Source of the DNA: Salinibacillus aidingensis
Lineage (GTDB): Bacteria; Bacillota; Bacilli; Bacillales; Alkalibacillaceae
Assembly (NCBI RefSeq): GCF_039522525.1
Contig: NZ_BAAADO010000003.1
Coordinates: forward strand, 186,001 to 250,000
Direction: 5' to 3'
Length of the DNA stretch: 64,000 nt
In this document: in pieces, positions 25,946 to 34,163 of the stretch
How the letters are laid out: each line of letters begins with the position of its first letter
Numbering within the stretch: position 1 is the stretch's first letter
Program-made: the position numbers and the translations under genes
Notes under the pieces: generated by a model
Told to the model about the DNA's origin: nothing
Database searches by the model: none
The model's input: only the letters and a program-made list of their open reading frames with translations

Positions 25946-27130
25946 ATGGCAAAAATCATCGTATTCATCACCACCTTTGTGACCATGAATACCCTTTTTC
26001 TTTTACCTGTTTTTGCTCAGACGAGTCCTTCTGCTCCAGTTGTCTCCAGTCAGTCAGCAGTTATGATTGACGCTGATAATGGAAGCATTCTGTATGAAAA
26101 AAATAGTACGACTCCTATGTATCCGGCAAGCCTGACCAAAATTGCAACAGCTATTTATGCGATAGAAAACGGGGACCTGGAAGACAGGGTAACCGTTAGT
26201 GAAAATGCCGTTGATATAGAAGGAACGACCGTTTTTCTGGAAGCAGGGGAGCAGTTGACTTTAAAAAAGCTGATTCAGGGACTCTTAATTAATTCCGGAA
26301 ATGATGCGGGCATTGCCATTGCCGAGCATTTAAGCGGAAGCGTTGATCAATTCGCAGAGGATATGAACAACTATCTGAAAAATAAAATAGGAGTGGAACA
26401 GACCCACTTTAAGAATCCTCATGGACTCTTTCACCCTGATCACACGACAACAGCTAAGGATCTCTCCATGATAACAAAGTATGCCTTGAAAAATCGTGAG
26501 TTTCGTGACATTTTTGGAACCGTAGAAATGGAATGGCATGGAAAGTCATGGGACACGACGCTTATTTCCCATCACAAAATGCTTAAAGGGGAAATTCCTT
26601 TTGAGGGTGTGGCTGGCGGAAAGACAGGCTATGTTGATCAGTCCGGACATACGCTGGCTACGCTAGCCAAACGGGAACATCTTAATCTGATTGTCATTAC
26701 AATGCAAAGTCAATATAAACGAGATGCCTATCAGGATACCGCCAGTCTATTAAACTATGGCTTTGATCATTTTGAAACTTCCTCAATTAAAGGTCGTTCC
26801 AAGGTTGAGTTCAAAAACAAGGAGTTTATCATTCCGGAAAACCTTACCTATACACACCTGAAGAATCAGGACAAGGTTACGAAACAAATGACAAAACAAG
26901 GAAAGCTCGAACTTTATAATCAAAACGGAGAACGAATGAATTCCTATCAGTTAGTGGAGGCAGGTTCAGATCACGGTGATAAAAAGAAAGAGCCTGTAAA
27001 AAAAGAGGAAACATCAAAATCTGGCATATACGTCACCAGTTTAATGGCTGGGGTAATCATTGCTGGGTTTATCGGTTTCGTGTATCGTAAAAAACAAATC
27101 CAAAAAAAATCATATAAATCATTTATGTAA
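25946..27130 (+). CDS. D-alanyl-D-alanine carboxypeptidase (low-molecular-weight PBP)
   Basis: A 394-residue exported peptidase S11 that trims the terminal D-Ala of peptidoglycan pentapeptides. The signal peptide ends around VFAQ. Active-site motifs are SLTK (Ser about 62), SGN (NSGNDAGIAIAEH) and KTG (AGGKTGYVDQSGH). A PBP5-type C-terminal domain, a Lys-rich linker and a C-terminal membrane helix (VTSLMAGVIIAGFIGFVY) with a basic tail follow. This true helix differs from the amphipathic anchor of DacA. DacF/DacB-like sporulation use is possible but not shown. Confidence 0.9.
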   Translation: MAKIIVFITTFVTMNTLFLLPVFAQTSPSAPVVSSQSAVMIDADNGSILYEKNSTTPMYPASLTKIATAIYAIENGDLEDRVTVSENAVDIEGTTVFLEAGEQLTLKKLIQGLLINSGNDAGIAIAEHLSGSVDQFAEDMNNYLKNKIGVEQTHFKNPHGLFHPDHTTTAKDLSMITKYALKNREFRDIFGTVEMEWHGKSWDTTLISHHKMLKGEIPFEGVAGGKTGYVDQSGHTLATLAKREHLNLIVITMQSQYKRDAYQDTASLLNYGFDHFETSSIKGRSKVEFKNKEFIIPENLTYTHLKNQDKVTKQMTKQGKLELYNQNGERMNSYQLVEAGSDHGDKKKEPVKKEETSKSGIYVTSLMAGVIIAGFIGFVYRKKQIQKKSYKSFM

Positions 27131-27137
27131 GAAGATG

Positions 27138-27175
27138 AACAGGGAAGAGCCATGGTTTTTAGGCTCTTCCCTGTT
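27138..27175. terminator. Hairpin after the carboxypeptidase gene
   Basis: AACAGGGAAGAGCC pairs perfectly with GGCTCTTCCCTGTT. The following T-run is absent; a family A repeat begins 18 bases later. Confidence 0.65.
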
Positions 27176-27192
27176 GAATTCCTGTAAGGAGT

Positions 27193-27246
27193 TTTATCAC
27201 GCATGAACTGACCGTAAATACCCCACTGATGGAAGTTTCGCTTTAT
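27193..27246. repeat. Family A palindromic repeat, short 54-base form
   Basis: TTTATCACGCATGAACTG to GGAAGTTTCGCTTTAT. Its last bases overlap the stop codon of the universal stress protein gene on the minus strand. Confidence 0.85.
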
Positions 27247-27662
27247 TTTACAATTAATACCGGACAATTGGCACGCTTAGCCACTTTATGACTGACACTG
27301 CCCAGCACCATTTCCTGAAATGCATTCAGTCCGCGGCTGCCTACAATCACGACATCAAATTCATTTTCATTCGCATAGTCAACAATTACCGGTCCAGGTT
27401 CACCGTATAGGACTGTTGTTTTATAGGAAATTCCTGCTTCCTGTAAATCTTGTTCAATACCTGTTACTTTATCCTCCTGAACGTTTGTAACCCCAACTTT
27501 ATTCCAATTGTGAAGGGTATCCGACTTGACCTGATGACTTTCTTTTACGTAGACAACATCCACCAGCGAATCAGAGGAGAGCTTCGCCAAACTTATCGCG
27601 TGATTAATGGTACGCAATGCGTGTTCGGATCCGTCTGTGGCTAATAGTATTTTTTTGTACAA
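27243..27662 (-). CDS. Universal stress protein (UspA family)
   Basis: A 139-residue UspA-fold protein beginning MYKKILLATDGSEHA, with the ATP-binding motif GSRGLNAFQEMVLGSVS and the end CPVLIVK. ATP-binding Usp proteins act as stress sensors or regulators. It is the second gene of a two-gene operon behind the SulP transporter (15-base gap), which suggests it modulates that transporter. The stop lies within a family A repeat. Confidence 0.9.
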   Translation of the reverse strand: MYKKILLATDGSEHALRTINHAISLAKLSSDSLVDVVYVKESHQVKSDTLHNWNKVGVTNVQEDKVTGIEQDLQEAGISYKTTVLYGEPGPVIVDYANENEFDVVIVGSRGLNAFQEMVLGSVSHKVAKRANCPVLIVK

Positions 27663-27677
27663 GACTTTTCATCCTTT

Positions 27678-29132
27678 CTAATGGGAACTCAATTTGCGGC
27701 TTAATTTCGCCCTGAGCTCAGAACTTAATTGATTTAATCCAATGACATAGACATTTATTTTTTGGTGCTCTAAGCTGGCTACAATTTTATCCAAAGCTGC
27801 GATGGCTGAATCATCCCATAACCGAGCTTTTGTTAAGTCAAAAATAGCCTCCTGTGCTCCTTCCATATCATAGTCAAACTCGTCGACCAGTTCTGAGACT
27901 GACGCAAAGAAAATTTCTCCCTGGAACGTGTAATACATACGGTTATGTTTGAGTTCCTTTGTCACCTTGACTTTCGAAATCTTCGCTACAAAGAAAATAG
28001 CACTCAATAATACACCTGTTAAGACGCCGATAGCTAAATTATGAGTCATCACAACCGTTAAGACTGTGACAATCATCACCAGATTATCGGTAAACGGTAC
28101 GATTTTCAACGTTTTAATGGATCCCCAGTCAAAGGTGCCAATGGAGACCATAATCATTACCCCTACCAGTGCAGCCACAGGAATTTGCGCCACAATATCT
28201 CCCATAAATACAATAAGAAAAATTAAGACGAGCCCGGCAGTCAGGGCTGAAAGTCTCCCTCTGCCACCTGAGCTGACATTAATCACGGACTGTCCAATCA
28301 TGGCACAACCGGCCATACCGCCAAAGAATCCTGTCACAATATTGGCGATCCCCTGACCATTCGATTCTCTGTTTTTATCACTGGACGTTCCTGTATATTC
28401 ATCCACAATACTTGCTGTTAACAGGGACTCCACCAGACCAACGATAGCCAGAGCAAGGGAATAAGGCAAAATAATCATCAATGTTTCCAGACTGAAAGGA
28501 ACATTGGGAAAGAAAAAGGTCGGAAATGCTTTTGTGATTTCCCCCATATCTCCTACAGTGGCAACACTTAAATTTGTTGTCATTACGATGGCCGTGATGA
28601 CAATGATGGCGATTAAAGGAGAAGGGACAGCCTTTGTCAGCATAGGAAATAGATAAATAATACCAAGGGCTCCCAGAACCAGGGCATACATCACCCAGGT
28701 TGCCCCTTCAAAGTGCTCTAACTGTGCAGTGAAAATTAAAATGGCCAGAGCATTTACAAACCCGACCATGACCGATCTTGGGATGAATTTCATCAGTCTG
28801 GCTAATTTAGTTAATCCAAATATAATCTGAATGATACCGGTAAGAATAGTAGCGGCCAAAAGGTAATCCAGTCCCCATTCTGCAACTAAATCCACCATAA
28901 GTAGAGCCATTGCACCAGTGGCACCGGAAATCATTCCCGGACGTCCTCCTGTAAAAGCAATAACTACAGCGATCATGAAGGAGGCGTATAAACCAACCAT
29001 CGGATCAACCCCCGCAATAATAGCAAAGGCAATGGCTTCAGGAATCAAGGCAAGAGCAACAACAATACCGGAGATGACATCTCCTTTGATGTTGCCAAAC
29101 CAGGCTTCTCGTGTTGTTAAAGTTTTTTGCAT
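27678..29132 (-). CDS. SulP-family anion transporter with STAS domain
   Basis: A 484-residue SLC26/SulP carrier with AAAGGAG 9 bases before ATG. The core begins GDVISGIVVALALIPEAIAFAIIAGVDPMVGLYASF and includes GRPGMISGATGAMA and GFFGGMAGCAMIGQSVINVSSGGRGRLSAL. The C-terminal STAS domain (about 390-484) has FDLTKARLWDDSAIAALDKIV, near the nucleotide-binding or phosphorylated Ser region. Substrates in the family include sulfate and bicarbonate. Pairing with a Usp protein is also seen in bicarbonate-type SulP loci, but the substrate here is not determined. Confidence 0.9.
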   Translation of the reverse strand: MQKTLTTREAWFGNIKGDVISGIVVALALIPEAIAFAIIAGVDPMVGLYASFMIAVVIAFTGGRPGMISGATGAMALLMVDLVAEWGLDYLLAATILTGIIQIIFGLTKLARLMKFIPRSVMVGFVNALAILIFTAQLEHFEGATWVMYALVLGALGIIYLFPMLTKAVPSPLIAIIVITAIVMTTNLSVATVGDMGEITKAFPTFFFPNVPFSLETLMIILPYSLALAIVGLVESLLTASIVDEYTGTSSDKNRESNGQGIANIVTGFFGGMAGCAMIGQSVINVSSGGRGRLSALTAGLVLIFLIVFMGDIVAQIPVAALVGVMIMVSIGTFDWGSIKTLKIVPFTDNLVMIVTVLTVVMTHNLAIGVLTGVLLSAIFFVAKISKVKVTKELKHNRMYYTFQGEIFFASVSELVDEFDYDMEGAQEAIFDLTKARLWDDSAIAALDKIVASLEHQKINVYVIGLNQLSSELRAKLSRKLSSH

Positions 29133-29300
29133 TATTGAATTTCTCCTTTAGTCATTTTCTATGTTTATTTTTGTCAATCCTGCTTTAATCATGTGAGGTT
29201 TTTGATTAAATGAGATTATCGAATTGTAATTCCTTTCCATCTATAATTTTGAAATGTTTGTAAACCATAATAAAAAACATTCAAAAAGGAGTTTTGGTAC

Positions 29301-30086
29301 ATGATGAAAAAAAGGATATATATCATTAGTTTTATCAGCATCCTGTTTCTCCTGTTAGCTGCTTGTAATACAGAGGATAATGCTTTAAACAATGGAAATA
29401 ATGATGACAATATTTCAAGTATTGCAACAGACTCATCCAGTAAGGATTACCCTCATACAACGCCTATCCGTATTCAGGATGCGAAGTACGAATTTAAACG
29501 TGTAGAAATGAGGCAGCAGCACGGTGATGGTCAGCAGCAAAGGAAGGACAATCAGCAGACAGAACAAAACCGACAGCAACAGGACAATCAACAGGCGCAA
29601 CAACAGAATCAAAATATACCACAGCAGAATCAGAACAATCAACAGCAAAATCAAAAGAATCAGGGAAATGAACAAAATAATACGAATCAGGCCCAGCAGT
29701 CCGGAGATATCAAGGAATTTGAATCCCGTGTAATCGAACTGACCAATCAGGAAAGAAGAAATCAAGGATTACCTGAATTAAAGGCTGATGCAAACTTAAG
29801 TCAGGTAGCGCGGAAGAAATCGGCTGATATGCAGTCAAAAGGGTATTTCTCTCATACCAGTCCTACTTATGGTTCCCCTTTTGACATGATGAGGGACTTT
29901 GGCATTGATTACCAGACAGCAGGTGAAAACATCGCAAAGGGACAGTCAAGCCCTGAGCAGGTGGTAGAATCCTGGATGAACAGTCAAGGTCATCGGGAAA
30001 ATATTTTAAGCAATAAATTCACACACATTGGTGTAGGCTATATCGAAAACGGTCATTACTGGACACAGATGTTTATAAGTAAATAA
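29301..30086 (+). CDS. CAP-domain lipoprotein (YkwD-like)
   Basis: A 261-residue lipoprotein with the lipobox LLLAAC. A Gln/Asn-rich linker (residues about 70-133, repeated QQN and NQQ) leads to a CAP/SCP domain (VIELTNQERRNQGLPELKAD, GYFSHTSPTYGSPFDMMRDFGI, ENIAKGQ, SWMNSQGHRENIL, HYWTQMFISK). The CAP domain is closely related to that of the LysM-CAP protein at 1160, but the anchor differs (lipid rather than LysM). ATG has AAAAAGGAG 11 bases upstream. Confidence 0.88.
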   Translation: MMKKRIYIISFISILFLLLAACNTEDNALNNGNNDDNISSIATDSSSKDYPHTTPIRIQDAKYEFKRVEMRQQHGDGQQQRKDNQQTEQNRQQQDNQQAQQQNQNIPQQNQNNQQQNQKNQGNEQNNTNQAQQSGDIKEFESRVIELTNQERRNQGLPELKADANLSQVARKKSADMQSKGYFSHTSPTYGSPFDMMRDFGIDYQTAGENIAKGQSSPEQVVESWMNSQGHRENILSNKFTHIGVGYIENGHYWTQMFISK

Positions 30087-30093
30087 CACATTA

Positions 30094-30127
30094 GAGAGCG
30101 CTGAGTCTGCCAGTGCTCTCTTTTTTT
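30094..30127 (+). terminator. Intrinsic terminator after the CAP lipoprotein
   Basis: GAGAGCGCTG pairs with CAGTGCTCTC (one G-T) and is followed by T7. Confidence 0.9.
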
Positions 30128-30303
30128 AAGGCGGAGATTGATCTGATTTGCGGGAATAATGGCTTGAATGGTCCTTAATTCATATACACGGCAAAATCGT
30201 TATTTAAAAAATGTCATAATTTTTATTAGATTTAAGCAGAATTATCATGGTAAACTCATAGTATAGAGATAATCATAATCATTAGAGGGGAGCAATGCCT
30301 TAA

Positions 30304-30498
30304 ATGGAAGAGGAAGAAAAAAGGGTTTCGAAATTGTATCGAAGGATCTTGACTTCCGATGAAACACAAGGCCTGATTACTTTTCAACGCTTAGACAGAA
30401 ATACTCAGGAAAAAGTAAAGAGAAAAATGGTACAAAATGGTTCCAACTCTGCTTATAAAGTATTAAGAAGAATAAATAACTTACAGGAGATTGATTAA
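30304..30498 (+). CDS. Small basic hypothetical protein
   Basis: A 64-residue charged, probably helical protein (MEEEEKRVSKLYRRIL, NTQEKVKRKMVQNG) preceded by GAGGGGAG at 12 bases. A terminator hairpin starts inside its last codons, which supports a real transcript end here. I do not recognise it. Confidence 0.55.
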   Translation: MEEEEKRVSKLYRRILTSDETQGLITFQRLDRNTQEKVKRKMVQNGSNSAYKVLRRINNLQEID

Positions 30499-30513
30499 GT
30501 TCAATCTCTTTTT
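30487..30513 (+). terminator. Intrinsic terminator overlapping a stop codon
   Basis: GAGATTGA pairs with TCAATCTC around TTAAGT plus T5. The TAA stop of the small gene lies at the edge of the loop. Confidence 0.85.
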
Positions 30514-30595
30514 CATTGTATGACAAACATACTACAAGTGTTTTATGAAATAATAAATCATAGCCACTAATTTCTGAAACTTTGGAGGACCCATT

Positions 30596-31828
30596 ATGCT
30601 TATAGCTATTATCCTTCTGATTCTGACGTCACTATTTCTCTCGGGAAGTGAAACAGCATTAACTGCCGTAAACAAAATGAAAGTAAAGTCCCGGGCAGAA
30701 AATGATGACGTGAAATCAAAAAAACTATACAAGCTTATTTCCCATCCTGATGAACTTCTGACCGGTATTTTAATTGGGAATAATATTGCGAACATAGCTC
30801 TTCCAACCCTTGTAACAATGCTGGCACTGGATATTGGAATTAATGTTGGACTTGCCACTGGAATTTTAACGGTTGTTATTATTATTTTCGCAGAAGTCAT
30901 TCCCAAGTCTATTGCGGCCACATTTTCTGATAAAATTGCATATATGGTGGCGCCGGTTATTGCCTTAATATTAACCATTCTAAAACCATTCACATTTGTA
31001 TTATCTAAATTAACAGGTTTGTTGATTAAAATCCTGTCCAGAGGAGAAAAGCAGGAAGCAAGCTTCTCAAGGGAGGAATTTAAAACGATGATGGATATCG
31101 CCTCTAACGAAGGAACGCTGGAGAACGAAGAGTCCTACCGTATTAAAGGTGTTATAGACTTTTATAGCAAGGATGTTCGTGATGCCTTAAAGACACCAAG
31201 AATGGAAATTGTGGGAATTTCATCTGACAGTACCTTTGAGGAAACCAGAGATATTCTTTTGAATCACAATCATACTCGTTATCCAGTATATCAGGATACA
31301 ATGGATAATATTGTGGGGGTTTTTCACTCCAAGCAGTTTTTAGGCTGGGCTCTGTCCGAACAAAATCAGACGCTTGCAGACTTTACGGATAATCAGCCCC
31401 TTTTTGTTGCGGAAACAACTTCGATTGAAAAAGTTTTTAAAATGATGCAAAAGAAAAAGCGGCACCTGGCGATTGTCATTGATGAGTACGGAGGTACAAC
31501 CGGAATTATTACCCATGAGGATATCATTGAAGCAATGCTTGGACAGGAAATAGAGGACGAAACCGATGATGATGAAGAAATTTTAATTGATGAGTTAACC
31601 GATTCACATATGATATGCAGTGGTAAATTAGTCATTTCCAGACTGAATGATGTATTTCAGACTCGGATTCCGGAAGAGGAAGATATTCTGGCTGGTTTTC
31701 TCTATAAAGAGTTTGGTCATATCCCGTCGGAGGGTGAGGTGCTTGAATTTCAGCATCTCGAGTTTGAGGTATTAGAAATGGAAGATAATAAAATTCATAA
31801 GGTGAAAATAAGTAAAAATATCGTTTAA
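30596..31828 (+). CDS. CNNM/HlyC family membrane protein with CBS pair
   Basis: A 410-residue protein with an N-terminal DUF21 domain of three to four helices (LFLSGSETALTAVNKMKV, LIGNNIANIALPTLVTM, AEVIPKSIAATFSDKIAY), a CBS pair (RYPVYQDTMDNIVGVFHSKQF, LAIVIDEYGGTTGIITHEDIIEAMLGQEIEDE) and a C-terminal CorC_HlyC domain. Homologues such as B. subtilis MpfA (YhdP) export Mg2+. The very short N-terminus before the first helix is normal for this group. Mg2+ or Co2+ efflux is the family expectation. Confidence 0.9.
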   Translation: MLIAIILLILTSLFLSGSETALTAVNKMKVKSRAENDDVKSKKLYKLISHPDELLTGILIGNNIANIALPTLVTMLALDIGINVGLATGILTVVIIIFAEVIPKSIAATFSDKIAYMVAPVIALILTILKPFTFVLSKLTGLLIKILSRGEKQEASFSREEFKTMMDIASNEGTLENEESYRIKGVIDFYSKDVRDALKTPRMEIVGISSDSTFEETRDILLNHNHTRYPVYQDTMDNIVGVFHSKQFLGWALSEQNQTLADFTDNQPLFVAETTSIEKVFKMMQKKKRHLAIVIDEYGGTTGIITHEDIIEAMLGQEIEDETDDDEEILIDELTDSHMICSGKLVISRLNDVFQTRIPEEEDILAGFLYKEFGHIPSEGEVLEFQHLEFEVLEMEDNKIHKVKISKNIV

Positions 31829-31856
31829 TGGAAATGTAGGGTGAGGAGCGATTGAT

Positions 31857-32171
31857 TTGTATTTTACTTATATACTCAGATGCGGGGATAATTCCCTTTA
31901 TACAGGATATACAAGCCGGTTAAAGCATCGTTTAAAAATGCATCAGGAAGGGAAGGGGGCAAAATACACCCGGGGAAGAGGGCCTTTAAGCCTTGTGTAT
32001 GCAGAGCCTCATCAGCAGAAATCAGCTGCCATGAAACGTGAATATCAGATCAAACAGATGAAAAAGGAGGATAAGGAAAGACTGATTCAAAGTCAATGTA
32101 TAATTGTCAGTGTCCCAAGTAGCAACCAGGAGCTTGTTCCAAATGAAAAGGGCACATTCATAGAAAAATAA
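31857..32171 (+). CDS. GIY-YIG domain protein (YazA-like)
   Basis: A 104-residue protein starting at TTG, with GAGGAG 8 bases upstream. The GIY-YIG nuclease core is present (YFTYILRCGDNSLYTGYT, the conserved Arg in RLKHRLKMHQEGKGAKYTRGRGP and Glu in AMKREYQIKQM). Small UPF0213/YazA proteins of this type are common in Firmicutes with no settled role. It follows the CNNM gene by 28 bases. Confidence 0.9.
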   Translation: MYFTYILRCGDNSLYTGYTSRLKHRLKMHQEGKGAKYTRGRGPLSLVYAEPHQQKSAAMKREYQIKQMKKEDKERLIQSQCIIVSVPSSNQELVPNEKGTFIEK

Positions 32172-32187
32172 AACGAGTGCTAACAAC

Positions 32188-32223
32188 CCATTCCGTGACC
32201 AATCGTTACGGAATGGTTTTTTT
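32188..32223 (+). terminator. Intrinsic terminator after the GIY-YIG gene
   Basis: CCATTCCGT pairs with ACGGAATGG followed by T7. The last three T are also the first bases of a full family A repeat. Confidence 0.9.
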
Positions 32224-32377
32224 ATCACGCATGAACTGGCCGTAAAACCCACACTTCAAGTCTGGAGGGTAACCCAACTAGACGAAGTGTGGGGTAAACG
32301 GCCAGTAAATTCCTGATAAGTTCAACTAACCATCAGTGGGGCATGGAGACTCCCCGCTGATGGAAGTTTCACTTTAT
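32221..32377. repeat. Family A palindromic repeat, full-length form
   Basis: 157 bases, collinear with the copy at 3561. The left domain pairs ACTGGCCGT with ACGGCCAGT and an inner ACACTTC with GAAGTGT. The right domain pairs CCATCAGTGGGG with CCCCGCTGATGG. Ends are TTTATCACGC and TTTCACTTTAT. Confidence 0.88.
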
Positions 32378-32450
32378 GGTTTTAGGTCAAGGTTATCCTT
32401 TCATAACTTATAGTGATAGACCACTATATACAGAACTGTGAGGGAAGGAT

Positions 32451-32762
32451 ATGAAATCAGGAAAAGTTCTCACACTTGTTTTACAATGTTTTATTACAGT
32501 TATGCAGGCTTTACTGGGATTAAGAATCTTATTTAAACTGGTGAGTGCTTCCGAGGGATCGTTCGTACAATGGGTATATTTGTTAAGTGACCCTTTAGTC
32601 ATCCCTTTTTCCGGTAGCTTTCCTCCTACAATGGTATCCGCAATGTTTTATGTTGATGTAGCAGCCATATTAGCTATGATTTTGTACACACTCGTTGGTT
32701 ATCTGTTACTAAGGATAGTGGCCGGATCCCGAAAAAAGGATAGGAGTAAGTATTTATCCTGA
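32451..32762 (+). CDS. YggT-like membrane protein
   Basis: A 103-residue protein with two membrane segments (LTLVLQCFITVMQALLGLRILFKLV and MFYVDVAAILAMILYTLVGYLLLRI) separated by a loop with LLSDPLVIPFSG, which matches the LTEPLLxPxR-type motif of YggT proteins. Function is unknown; YggT homologues are linked to osmotic stress and division genes. The GAGGGAAGG site lies just before ATG. Confidence 0.7.
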   Translation: MKSGKVLTLVLQCFITVMQALLGLRILFKLVSASEGSFVQWVYLLSDPLVIPFSGSFPPTMVSAMFYVDVAAILAMILYTLVGYLLLRIVAGSRKKDRSKYLS

Positions 32763-32809
32763 ATGAATGAAGCCTGCCATTGAACGGCCACTCGAGCAGT
32801 AGAATTATT

Positions 32810-32837
32810 TTTACATTCCGTAAAAAAGATGTATAAT
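32810..32837 (+). promoter_or_regulatory. Sigma-A promoter of pdxK
   Basis: TTTACA and TATAAT with a 16-base spacer, 54 bases before the start codon. Confidence 0.7.
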
Positions 32838-32890
32838 AAATTATCAAAACAAGTATTACTAAATAACTTTTCTATAAATGGGGGATAAAT

Positions 32891-33703
32891 ATGACACTAC
32901 CAAAAGCACTAACGATTGCCGGTTCTGATAGTAGTGGCGGAGCAGGAATTCAGGCAGATTTAAAAACATTTCAGGAGCATGGCGTGTATGGAATGTCTGC
33001 ATTGACGGTTATTGTGGCTATGAATCCACATAATCACTGGTCTCATGATACGTATCCAATCAATGCGGATACAGTACGTGCGCAGCTTTCGACCATTTTA
33101 GAAGGGGTAGGCGTCGATGTTATGAAGACAGGAATGCTCCCTACAGTGGAAATTATTGAAATAGCGGCTAAGGCTATTAAGGAGCACAACCTCAATCAGG
33201 CTGTCATCGATCCCGTTATGGTGTGCAAAGGGGCAGATGAAGTCATTTATCCTGAGCTTGCCGAGGCCCTTAGAGATGTTTTAACCCCTGTAGCGAAGAT
33301 TGTGACCCCTAACCTATGGGAGGCCGGTCAGTTAAGCGGAATGGGGGCATTAACGACCGTAGAACAAATGAAGGAAGCAGCGGCAAAAATCCATGACTTA
33401 GGTGCAGAAAATGTATTGATTAAAGGTGGAAATAAACTGGAACATGAGAAGGCGCTTGATGTTTTCTTTGATGGTAAGGACCATGAAATTTTAGAAAGCG
33501 AAAAAATTGACACACCATATACACATGGAGCAGGATGTACGTATTCCTCCGCTATTACGGCTCAGCTGGCAAAGGGAGCAAGTGTGAAAGAAGCTGTCTA
33601 TGGAGCAAAAAGGTTTATTACAGCAGCGATTCGCCACTCCTTTAAGTTAAATCAGTATGTGGGCCCTGTGAATCACGGTGCTCAGCGCTTCCATGGTGAA
33701 TAG
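32891..33703 (+). CDS. pdxK: Pyridoxine/pyridoxal (and HMP) kinase PdxK
   Basis: A 270-residue ribokinase-like kinase that phosphorylates vitamin B6 vitamers in PLP salvage. It is ThiD-like in fold (MTLPKALTIAGSDSSGGAGIQADLKTFQEHGVYG) but follows B. subtilis PdxK closely through MVCKGADEVIYPE, VTPNLWEAGQLSGM and the active-site HGAGCTYSSAITA with its catalytic Cys. In B. subtilis the enzyme also acts on hydroxymethylpyrimidine. It has its own promoter and terminator. Confidence 0.95.
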   Translation: MTLPKALTIAGSDSSGGAGIQADLKTFQEHGVYGMSALTVIVAMNPHNHWSHDTYPINADTVRAQLSTILEGVGVDVMKTGMLPTVEIIEIAAKAIKEHNLNQAVIDPVMVCKGADEVIYPELAEALRDVLTPVAKIVTPNLWEAGQLSGMGALTTVEQMKEAAAKIHDLGAENVLIKGGNKLEHEKALDVFFDGKDHEILESEKIDTPYTHGAGCTYSSAITAQLAKGASVKEAVYGAKRFITAAIRHSFKLNQYVGPVNHGAQRFHGE

Positions 33704-33711
33704 AAACATAG

Positions 33712-33748
33712 CAGCCCTGCTCTTAATCGAGCAGGGCTGTTTTTTTTG
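33712..33748 (+). terminator. Intrinsic terminator of pdxK
   Basis: CAGCCCTGCTC pairs perfectly with GAGCAGGGCTG around six bases, then T8. Confidence 0.97.
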
Positions 33749-33779
33749 ATTGTCTAGAAATTTATAAAATACAGACTAT

Positions 33780-33899
33780 GTGGATAAGAAATCATGAGAG
33801 GTCACGTCCGGTTCCAGCGCCCAGCGACTTGCGTGACTTCCTTCACCTCCGTACGATAAGTCAACATCGACTCACAAGGTTCGTCGTGTTTCCTTTTCC
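33780..33899. repeat. Family C repeat
   Basis: Contains GTGGATAAGAAATCATGAG, then GTCCGGTTCCAGCGCCCAGC. Related copies are at 37172, 44696 and 58931; this is the longest. Confidence 0.7.
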
Positions 33900-33920
33900 G
33901 CGTGTTACCCCTGTAAGAAA

Positions 33921-33962
33921 TAAGTGGGGGATGAACCCTCACTAATTGAAGTTTCACTTTAT
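33921..33962. repeat. Family A right-end fragment
   Basis: AAGTGGGGGATGAACCCTCACT followed by the family A end GAAGTTTCACTTTAT. The right-domain stem is decayed. Confidence 0.65.
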
Positions 33963-33999
33963 CTCCTCCGGCTCAGTCCAGTCCGTACGTCGCTAATAA

Positions 34000-34110
34000 G
34001 AAAAGCGGAGGCGACTGTTCAGGTCATGCGGGATAAGACGAAGACATGTAGTGGCATGGGTTTGGCCACGGAATGGCTTTGGCTTATATCCGCCTTTGTT
34101 CTAAAAACAG
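34000..34110. repeat. Degenerate family B repeat
   Basis: GAAAAGCGGAGGCGACTG matches the start of family B. The remainder is diverged, with GGCATGGGTTTGGCCACGG and a CCGCCTTTGTTCT end. Confidence 0.55.
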
Positions 34111-34163
34111 CGGTTTCATAGTTTCAATGGAACGGTTATAATTGGGATAAGGGGTGAAGGAAA

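Noticed and set aside
33924..34121. Open frame of 65 codons before the HxlR gene
   Set aside because: It lies wholly in decayed family A and B repeats and lacks a ribosome binding site.
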